This document shows, piece after piece, positions 6,276 to 11,602 of a stretch of 13,910 nucleotides of DNA. How positions within the stretch are numbered: the first letter of the stretch is position 1; every line of letters begins with the position of its first letter. The position numbers and the translations under genes are program-made. The notes beneath the pieces were generated by a model that worked only from the letters and a program-made list of their open reading frames with translations, made no database searches and was not told the origin of the DNA. Source of the stretch: Thermoplasmata archaeon (lineage in GTDB: Archaea > Thermoplasmatota > Thermoplasmata > Lutacidiplasmatales > UBA184); NCBI GenBank assembly GCA_030044475.1, contig JASHVP010000055.1:1-13910 (forward strand), in the 5' to 3' direction.

Positions 6276-8162
6276 TCACCGGGCGGCCCGGGCCGACTCC
6301 GGGGCCGCGTGGCCGAGCGGTACGCCGGCCCGCGGGGCCGTCGACGTCGTGGCGGACGGAGGGGCGGCCGACGGGCGCACCATCGGGAGGGGAGTCCCGG
6401 GGGCCCGGGGCTCGGAGCGACCCAGGCGTCGGCGGAGCCAGAGCCGGACGTCCTGGTGGTAGAGGTTGCCGTAGGGGCACGCCCCGACGCACGACCCGAC
6501 CCCGCAGCACTTCGAGCTGCGGTACTCCCCGGTGGTCCGGAAGTACTCGGGCATGTCGACGAGCCCGACCGGGCACGATTTCGCGCAGTCGAAGGTCGTG
6601 CACTGCTGGCAGACGGACCGGTCCTTCACCTTGAGCCGGAAGAATCCGACCCGGGCGAACGGCAGGCTGAGGGCGCCCCAGTGGCACAGGCCGGTCGTCG
6701 CGCAGTTGTACGTTCCGAGGTACGGGATGGTGACGAACATCCCGAACCAGAGGGCGCCGAAGTACAACTCGATCGGGAGCGGCAGGGCCGCGGTATCGAA
6801 CTGCCCGTTCGCCACCTGGACCGTGGGCAGCCGGTGGAGGAAGGCCAGCAGCGAGATCCCGAACAGCGAGACGAGCGCGATCCCCGAGAGCGCCGTGTAG
6901 GCCGTCGAGATCTGGCTGCCGAGGAAGTACTTGCCGACCCGCGAGGTCTGGTTGAACTGGCGCATCTCGTGCACCGTGGTCCCTTGGTACATCAGGGCGG
7001 CCCCGCACATCACCGAGCAGAGCGCCTTCCGGCCGAACAGCACCGTCAGGACGCCGACGGTGGCGTACATGATCAGGACCGCTGCGAAGATCCCGGACTC
7101 GAACGGCCCCCCGGCGCGGAGCCCGAACCCCCAGCCGATCACGGGCAGGCTCGCGAGCGTCTGCGAACCGACCAGGGGGGTCGAGGAGGCGAGGCTCGGG
7201 ATGTACAGGGCCCCGAGAGCGTAGACCCCGATCATCAGGGCGAGCCGGTACCGCTGCGGCCGCTCGTGGGTCTCCCGGATCTTGAAGACGACCAGCGCCC
7301 CCATCGTGATCCCGAAGAGCACCAGGAACCAGGCGGACGCGAGGATGGCGGCGGCGAACCACAGTCCATCGTAGACCGCCAGCCCGACCGCGGTCAGGGC
7401 CGGGCCCGAGATCGGCACGAACGGGATGAATCCCAGGAAGCTCCCGCCGGCGACCGTCAGGTCGACGAGGGCGCCGACGAAGAACTCGGCCACGAACGTG
7501 AAGACCAGCATCTCGAACGTCCAGAACGGTCGGAGCACCCACGGGACCCGGGGCTCCGCGTCGACGGGCGGGGCCAGGGAGGCGACGGAGACGAACCCTA
7601 CGAGCTGACCCAGGGCGGCCGCGCTGAGGACGAGCAAGGAGCCGTCGAACCGGGCGAGGAACCAGCCGGCCGCCGTCGCGCAGGCGAGCGCGCTCCAGAG
7701 GACGAGGAACCGGGCGACCCGCGCGCTCAGCTGCTTGTGACGATAGAGGAACTGCAGCGCAACGATGAACATGCCGACGAAGACCGACGCGCCGATCGCG
7801 AGGGCCACGGTCGCCGCGGTGCCGCTCGGGACGACGGTCGGTCCGAGGGCGAGCAGCGACGCTTCCGCGAAGAGGAGGAGGCGCAGCCATCGGTGCACGG
7901 CGGGGGCGAGCAGCGCCGCCGCGACGGCGATCTCTAGCGCCGCGGTCAGCAAGAAGGCGGACGAGGAGAGTCCGCGACTCAGCTCGGGGCCGCCGGCGAT
8001 CCAGACCGCGTACGCCACGTTGGCCCCGAGAAGGGCCAGCAGCCCGACCTTCCGACGCGAGCCGGTCAGTGCCCCGCGTCGGTCCAGGGCGAACAGTACG
8101 GCGGTGGCGGCGACGCACGCCGCGGCGACCCCGACCACCAGAGGACTGTCCGGTCCGTTCAC
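6276..8162 (-). CDS. Polytopic membrane protein with NapH-like cysteine motifs and a two-cluster 4Fe-4S ferredoxin domain
   Basis: A 628-residue protein. About twelve or more hydrophobic segments occupy residues 5-480. Cysteine motifs follow the order seen in NapH/polyferredoxin-type membrane proteins (COG0348): G-R-K-A-L-C382-S-V-M-C386 after a helix, then C487-x5-C493-H-W-G-A-L after another helix, then a cytoplasmic-type ferredoxin domain C518-x2-C521-x4-C526-x3-C530-P and C552-C553-x4-C558-x3-C562-P. This predicts two [4Fe-4S] clusters passing electrons to or from the membrane. The usual proline of the 'CP' motif is absent at both membrane-side pairs (MCGAA, CHWGA), and the N-terminal half (1-350, many helices) is larger than in NapH. 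The tail (585-628) is Pro/Ala-rich and disordered. GTG 8162 is preceded by GGAG 4 nt upstream. It lies 25 bp after the PstS-like gene and is probably co-transcribed with it. The redox partner and substrate are unknown. Confidence 0.8.
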   Translation of the reverse strand: MNGPDSPLVVGVAAACVAATAVLFALDRRGALTGSRRKVGLLALLGANVAYAVWIAGGPELSRGLSSSAFLLTAALEIAVAAALLAPAVHRWLRLLLFAEASLLALGPTVVPSGTAATVALAIGASVFVGMFIVALQFLYRHKQLSARVARFLVLWSALACATAAGWFLARFDGSLLVLSAAALGQLVGFVSVASLAPPVDAEPRVPWVLRPFWTFEMLVFTFVAEFFVGALVDLTVAGGSFLGFIPFVPISGPALTAVGLAVYDGLWFAAAILASAWFLVLFGITMGALVVFKIRETHERPQRYRLALMIGVYALGALYIPSLASSTPLVGSQTLASLPVIGWGFGLRAGGPFESGIFAAVLIMYATVGVLTVLFGRKALCSVMCGAALMYQGTTVHEMRQFNQTSRVGKYFLGSQISTAYTALSGIALVSLFGISLLAFLHRLPTVQVANGQFDTAALPLPIELYFGALWFGMFVTIPYLGTYNCATTGLCHWGALSLPFARVGFFRLKVKDRSVCQQCTTFDCAKSCPVGLVDMPEYFRTTGEYRSSKCCGVGSCVGACPYGNLYHQDVRLWLRRRLGRSEPRAPGTPLPMVRPSAAPPSATTSTAPRAGVPLGHAAPESARAAR

Positions 8163-8166
8163 CGCT

Positions 8167-8170
8167 CTCC
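8167..8170 (-). promoter_or_regulatory. Ribosome binding site of the membrane ferredoxin gene
   Basis: On the minus strand GGGAGAGCG directly precedes GTG 8162; the GGAG core ends 4 nt before the start. It supports a GTG start and translation as the second gene of an operon. Confidence 0.45.
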
Positions 8171-8187
8171 CGACCTGCCGGCGGAGG

Positions 8188-9495
8188 TCAGAACTCCCCC
8201 GTTTCGTTGCCGGATTCGCCGCCTTCGTCGTTCGGCACCAACACGCTCTCTCCGTGATAGGCGACCTTGAGGAGCGTCGGCTCGACGTCCGCCACGAGGC
8301 CGACCGGCAGCGCGGCGAACGGAACGGCGGACGACCCCGTGGACGTCGACGTCCAGTCGCCGACCACGACCCAGAACAGGAACGTCATGAGCCAGTGGGC
8401 GGTGTCGAGCGAGACCGCCCCGCCGTACGCCGTCCCCAGGTCGGAATAGACGACCGCGAACGAGAAGGTGGTGATCGGGTAGCTGTCCTCCCCCGCGGCG
8501 TCGACCGCGGTGAACGAGGCCCAGTCCCCGGCTTGGGCGGTCGAGGTGTTCGACGCCGCCGAGGCGGCGAGGGTGGCGTTGGCGAGCGTCGGGGCCACGA
8601 AGGTTCCGCTCGGGTTCTCGACCCGAGCCGACGCCAGCCCGGCCGCCAATCCTCCCCCGAGTTCCGCGTATCCCACGCCGCCCGCGGCCTCGCTCACGTC
8701 GGCGACGAGGTCCGCGGAGGAGTTCGCCGCCGTCCCGACCGGGAACCCGACGGTGGGGCCGGCGCCGATCGCGAGGGCCCATTGGGGACTCGCCGCCGCG
8801 AGGTACTCGGTGAACGCGGTGGTGATCGAGTTCGCGTCCGAGCGATAGACGACGGAGATCGCGGTGGGCGGGAGGCCGGCGAGCCCCGGATTCTCGGCGA
8901 CGAGCGACGGAGCGTTCCATTCGGTGAGGCTGCCGTTGAAGATCGCGGCGACGTCCGCGCCGGAGAGGTTCAAGGGTCCCGCATACCCCGAAAGATGGTA
9001 CACCACCGAAACGGGTTCGGTCAGCATCGGGAACGTGGTGGTCGCGTTCGGCGCGCCGGAGGTCGCGGCGCCGATCGTCGGGCCGTCCAGCGCGAGAAAC
9101 TCCGCTTGCTTCTCCGCGAAGGGGGCGATCTCATCGGTCCCGACGGAGAGGCCGACTTCCACGCATCCCGCATTCGCGTCCGAGAACTCGGTCCCCAGTC
9201 GCTGGAGGGAGGTCGGGAGCGGGGCGCCGGCGGCGGCCGCGAGCGAGCCATTGAGCTCGACCTCGGTCGCGGTGCAGTCCTGCGGTCCGAACAGGACCGG
9301 CGGGCCCGACGACGAGCCCGCGGGACTGAACCATCCGGTGAGCATTCCGACCGCGGCGGCGAGCACGACGACCGCGAAGACAACCACTGCGGCGTCCCAG
9401 GGGTCGGAGCGACGTGGCCGGGGCACGACGAGCCCGGCCCGGGCCGCGTCCGCCGCGAACTCCGGGTCGTTCGCCGCCCGCTCTTCCGTCATCAC
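8188..9495 (-). CDS. PstS-like solute-binding protein on an N-terminal membrane anchor
   Basis: A 435-residue protein (GTG 9495; ATG 9492 is an equally good start). A basic cytoplasmic stretch (VPRPRRS, 24-30) precedes one helix (about 34-54), so the rest should be outside. The body follows the PstS/phosphate-binding fold: L-S-G-A-D-V-A-A-I-F-N-G-S-L-T-E-W-N (177-194), E-N-P-G-L-A-G-L-P (201-209), V-V-Y-R-S-D (215-220), D-S-Y-P-I-T-T (337-343) and a C-terminal helix with a PLP-like end (AALPVGLV, 394-401). The usual R-S-D-G-S-G-T-T phosphate loop is here R-S-D-A-N-S-I-T-T, so the ligand may not be phosphate. Eight N-glycosylation sequons and a Cys74/Cys111 pair fit an external location. No lipobox is seen. 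No pstC, pstA or pstB neighbours are present; the next gene (25 bp on) is a membrane ferredoxin. The fold is well supported, the ligand is not. Confidence 0.82.
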   Translation of the reverse strand: MMTEERAANDPEFAADAARAGLVVPRPRRSDPWDAAVVVFAVVVLAAAVGMLTGWFSPAGSSSGPPVLFGPQDCTATEVELNGSLAAAAGAPLPTSLQRLGTEFSDANAGCVEVGLSVGTDEIAPFAEKQAEFLALDGPTIGAATSGAPNATTTFPMLTEPVSVVYHLSGYAGPLNLSGADVAAIFNGSLTEWNAPSLVAENPGLAGLPPTAISVVYRSDANSITTAFTEYLAAASPQWALAIGAGPTVGFPVGTAANSSADLVADVSEAAGGVGYAELGGGLAAGLASARVENPSGTFVAPTLANATLAASAASNTSTAQAGDWASFTAVDAAGEDSYPITTFSFAVVYSDLGTAYGGAVSLDTAHWLMTFLFWVVVGDWTSTSTGSSAVPFAALPVGLVADVEPTLLKVAYHGESVLVPNDEGGESGNETGEF

Positions 9496-9543
9496 CCCGG
9501 GACCGGCGAACCTCTCCCCACTGAGAAGAAACTCGCGCGATGC

Positions 9544-9553
9544 GTATTAATAC
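9544..9553. promoter_or_regulatory. Palindromic TATA element GTATTAATAC in the divergent intergenic region
   Basis: GTATTAATAC is a perfect 10-bp palindrome and the most A+T-rich spot in the 192 bp between the PstS-like gene (-) and the small-protein array (+). For the minus strand, a TSS about 26 bp away (near 9522) leaves a leader of roughly 27 nt that contains GGGGAGAGG (9519-9511). For the plus strand, a TSS near 9575 would give a leader of about 113 nt. It best serves the minus-strand gene; use in both directions is possible because the element is symmetric. The rest of 9496-9687 shows only a weak CCTAATCT patch (9623-9630), which could be the plus-strand TATA. Confidence 0.55.
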
Positions 9554-9687
9554 ATGGGGGTCGGCCCCGCATCCGGGGGACGGAGGCCGGACGGCGCCGC
9601 CGGAGCGCCGGTCGAGGAGAACCCTAATCTCCTCGGGCAACGACGTAGTATCCGAGGCGGCAGCCGCCGCCAGCCCGCGGTGCGACG

Positions 9688-10275
9688 ATGAGCGAGCGCG
9701 GATCGGGGCCCCACCCCCGGAGCCGGCGGTCCCGGCGGGGGTGGTGGCCGTCGGCGGCCCAGGCCGGGATCCTAGCCCTCGTGCTCGCCACCGCCACCGC
9801 CGGCGCGGTCTCGCTCCGGATCTCGGACTCCCTCGAGACCGCGGTCGGGCAGGAGAGCCCGACGGATTTCCTGACGCACTGGCAGCCGACCGGGTCGCTG
9901 GCGACCACCATCCCCCTCCCCACCCCGGCCCGCCTCAGCGCCAACGTGGTCGCGCCGACCCGTCTTCCGGCGGCGTCCGCCAGCCGGTCGCTGAATCTCG
10001 CGGTGATCGGACACCTGGCCCTCGAATGGACGTTCGCCGAGAGCGCGGGGGCCCCGGCGAACACCGAGATCGAGATCGCCTTCACGGTCTACTACCTCGT
10101 CGGAACCACCGCGACCACGTACTCCCACACCGTGTACGTGGAGACCCAGGGGGCCTCGCCGACCGGCACCTTGGTCTTCTCCATCTACTGGGACAGCGGA
10201 CACGCGGCGGGGGTAACGTTCGTCTCCCAGATCGAAATCTCCCAAGTCTGCGTGGCGGTCGGGACATGCCCGTGA
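9688..10275 (+). CDS. Small exported protein of the CxAVGxCP family, paralog 1
   Basis: A 195-residue protein of unknown function. A basic start (RSRRSRR, 11-17) precedes one hydrophobic segment (about 23-41), a signal anchor or signal peptide with a possible A-x-A cleavage site, then about 150 beta-prone, Thr/Ala/Val-rich residues. It shares with its three neighbours the blocks P-T-x-L-P-A (97-102 region), W-T-F-A-E (W near 118), N-T-E-I-E-I-A-F, Y-V-E-T-Q, a Y-W-D-S-G block, and the exact C-terminal C188-V-A-V-G-T-C194-P. These are its only cysteines and could form a C-x5-C disulfide. ATG 9688 is the only start after the in-frame TAG at 9646; no Shine-Dalgarno is visible. Its last bases overlap the start of paralog 2, so the two are translationally coupled. 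It is more diverged than paralogs 3 and 4. I do not recognise the family. Confidence 0.8.
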   Translation: MSERGSGPHPRSRRSRRGWWPSAAQAGILALVLATATAGAVSLRISDSLETAVGQESPTDFLTHWQPTGSLATTIPLPTPARLSANVVAPTRLPAASASRSLNLAVIGHLALEWTFAESAGAPANTEIEIAFTVYYLVGTTATTYSHTVYVETQGASPTGTLVFSIYWDSGHAAGVTFVSQIEISQVCVAVGTCP

Positions 10276-10853
10276 GCGCGGGATCGACCACGGCCCGGTC
10301 GCCCCGTCGTGGCGGGGGCTCCCCGGCGTGGTGGGGCGTCATCGCCGCGACGATCGTCGGAGCGGTCCTCGTCGCTGGGGTCTTCGGGGCCCCCGCCCAG
10401 GTCGGCCCCGGCGCGACCGAGCAGGCCCAAGGGGCCGACGTCGGCGAGGCGGGTCCGGCCTACTGGGTGTGGGAGGCGTCCCAGGTCGTGACGATTCCCA
10501 CTCCGGTGCCGGGCGCGATCTCGACCGTGATGACCGCCCCGACGGTCCTCCCGGCGGGATCGACGCCGTACCGGATCGATCCGGCCACGGCCGGGAACAC
10601 CTCGGTCCGATGGGAGTTCTCGGAGGAGACCACCGCGCCGCGATCGACCGAGTTGGAGCTGCGGTTCACGGTCGGACTCTCGCGCCAGGCGGTGCACATC
10701 ACGGCGTACCTCGAGACGCAGTCGGCCGCTCTCGCCGCCGCGATCCTGTTCTACGCGTACTGGGACGCGGGCGCGTTCTCGCCGTCCTCGCTCTCCGTGG
10801 AGACGATGCAGGTCGACGTCCTCGTCTGCACGGCGGTCGGAGTCTGCCCGTAG
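10266..10853 (+). CDS. Small exported protein of the CxAVGxCP family, paralog 2
   Basis: A 195-residue protein, the same length as paralog 1. ATG 10266 overlaps the previous gene by 10 bp; a GTG at 10272 would give the classic 4-bp GTGA overlap. Either way, translation is coupled. A basic stretch (RSPRRGG) precedes one membrane segment (about 22-42). The outer part carries the family blocks A-P-T-V-L-P-A-G, A-T-A-G-N-T-S-V-R-W-E-F-S-E-E-T-T-A-P, S-T-E-L-E-L-R-F, Y-L-E-T-Q and a Y-W-D-A-G block, and ends C188-T-A-V-G-V-C194-P, its only cysteines. The segment just after the helix (residues 41-65) is Gly/Gln-rich and differs from the S-T-E-T-G-A-G-T stretch of paralogs 3 and 4. The longer open frame upstream of 10266 is out-of-frame overlap with paralog 1 and is not part of the gene. 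Function unknown. Confidence 0.78.
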   Translation: MPVSAGSTTARSPRRGGGSPAWWGVIAATIVGAVLVAGVFGAPAQVGPGATEQAQGADVGEAGPAYWVWEASQVVTIPTPVPGAISTVMTAPTVLPAGSTPYRIDPATAGNTSVRWEFSEETTAPRSTELELRFTVGLSRQAVHITAYLETQSAALAAAILFYAYWDAGAFSPSSLSVETMQVDVLVCTAVGVCP

Positions 10854-10884
10854 CGATCGCCGGTCCGTCGCGCGGAAGTCGAGC

Positions 10885-10904
10885 CGGGGCGACGCCCCGT
10901 TCTT
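10885..10904 (+). terminator. Possible hairpin terminator after paralog 2
   Basis: CGGGGCGACGCCCCG (10885-10899) is an inverted repeat that can form a 6-bp stem with a 3-nt loop, followed by TTCTT (10900-10904). It lies 31 bp after the stop codon, in the 182-bp gap that separates the two gene pairs. Archaeal termination depends mainly on T runs, which are short here, so the call is weak. The rest of the gap (10905-10990) shows nothing recognisable. Confidence 0.3.
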
Positions 10905-10993
10905 CGCGCGACGCCACGGTTCGGAGATTTTGCGCACTCCGGCTCACGGTGGCGCCGGCAGCTCCCGACGGGGCCCGACTGAGCGACCGCACA

Positions 10994-11030
10994 TTCAAGT
11001 AGGGGAACCCAGCAGGTCGTTCACTTGAGG
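10994..11030 (+). promoter_or_regulatory. Candidate promoter, inverted repeat and RBS before paralog 3
   Basis: TTCAAGTA (10994-11001) is a TATA-like patch; a TSS about 26 bp on would be near 11024, leaving a 12-nt leader. TCAAGT (10995-11000) and ACTTGA (11023-11028) form a 6-bp inverted repeat with a 22-bp spacer flanking the presumed core promoter, a possible operator. GAGG (11027-11030) sits 5 nt before ATG 11036 and is a reasonable ribosome binding site. The TATA match is imperfect, so this is tentative. Confidence 0.4.
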
Positions 11031-11035
11031 CCCAC

Positions 11036-11602
11036 ATGGCACGGACCGGGAAGACGAATCTGAAGCGAAGATTGGTTTGGGGCGGCACGCTCGTCGCGCT
11101 GTTGGCGATCTCGGGAGGCTGGGTCCTCGCCGCGTCGTTCTCCATCAGCCTCGGGTCGACCGAGACGGGCGCAGGCACCTTTCATCCGACGGCCCTCCTG
11201 ACCTACTGGTCGGAGGCGAGCGTCGGAGTCGGCATCCAGCCGACACCCCTCCCGACGGCCCTCTCGGCGACCGTCGGGGCCCCGACGGTCCTGGCGGCGG
11301 CCGGAACCAACTACGGGGTCAACGCGGCGACCGCGGGCGATGTCGCGCACTACTGGAAGTTCACCGAGGCGACCACTTCCCCCGCCTCGACCGAGCTGGA
11401 GCTGTACTTCAGCGTCTCCACCGGCGCCGGCCCGACCATCACGACCGTGACGGTGTACATCGAGACGCAGGCGACGGTCCCGGCGACGGCGCAGACGTTC
11501 GTCCTCTACTTCGACCTGGGCTCCCCGTCCGGGGGGACGATCACGCTCAACAGCGTGACCGAGATCAGCCAGCAGTGCTCGGCCGTCGGCACCTGCCCGT
11601 AG
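11036..11602 (+). CDS. Small exported protein of the CxAVGxCP family, paralog 3
   Basis: A 188-residue protein. K-R-R (10-12) precedes one hydrophobic segment (about 14-34), then S-L-G-S-T-E-T-G-A-G-T-F, and family blocks A-P-T-V-L, T-N-Y-G-V-N-A-A-T-A-G-D-V, W-K-F-T-E-A-T-T, S-T-E-L-E-L-Y-F, Y-I-E-T-Q, F-V-L-Y-F-D-L-G and the exact end C181-S-A-V-G-T-C187-P. No other cysteines are present. From residue 18 to the end it aligns without gaps to paralog 4 (171 residues, about 129 identical by eye). The start is ATG 11036 with GAGG 5 nt before. It is followed after 4 bp by paralog 4, so the two are coupled. The arrangement of a single helix, beta-prone body and C-terminal cysteine staple suggests a surface structural subunit, but no known family is recognised. 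There is no class III (type IV pilin) cleavage motif. Confidence 0.82.
   Translation: MARTGKTNLKRRLVWGGTLVALLAISGGWVLAASFSISLGSTETGAGTFHPTALLTYWSEASVGVGIQPTPLPTALSATVGAPTVLAAAGTNYGVNAATAGDVAHYWKFTEATTSPASTELELYFSVSTGAGPTITTVTVYIETQATVPATAQTFVLYFDLGSPSGGTITLNSVTEISQQCSAVGTCP

Noticed and set aside
6141..7937. Plus-strand frame of 598 codons opposite the membrane ferredoxin
   Set aside because: Composition is Arg/Glu/Asp/Gly/Pro repeats from the antisense of hydrophobic codons. The minus strand encodes helices and cysteine motifs there.
6226..8118. Minus-strand frame of 630 codons overlapping the ferredoxin gene in another frame
   Set aside because: It is slightly longer than the real gene but is Arg/Pro/Gly-rich with no hydrophobic segments, and it would run through the TATA box at 6222-6229.
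8188..9495. Calling the PstS-like gene pstS and the locus a phosphate transporter
   Set aside because: No pstC, pstA, pstB or phoU is nearby and the phosphate loop is altered, so the symbol would claim too much.
7765..9627. Plus-strand frame of 620 codons opposite the PstS-like gene
   Set aside because: Low-complexity Arg/Gly/Glu product, antisense to a protein with clear PstS-fold motifs; no ribosome binding site or promoter in the right place.
9540..10265. N-terminal extension of the paralog 2 frame back to 9540
   Set aside because: This part overlaps paralog 1 in another frame and has Arg/Pro/Gly-rich composition. The family resemblance and the membrane segment begin only after 10266.
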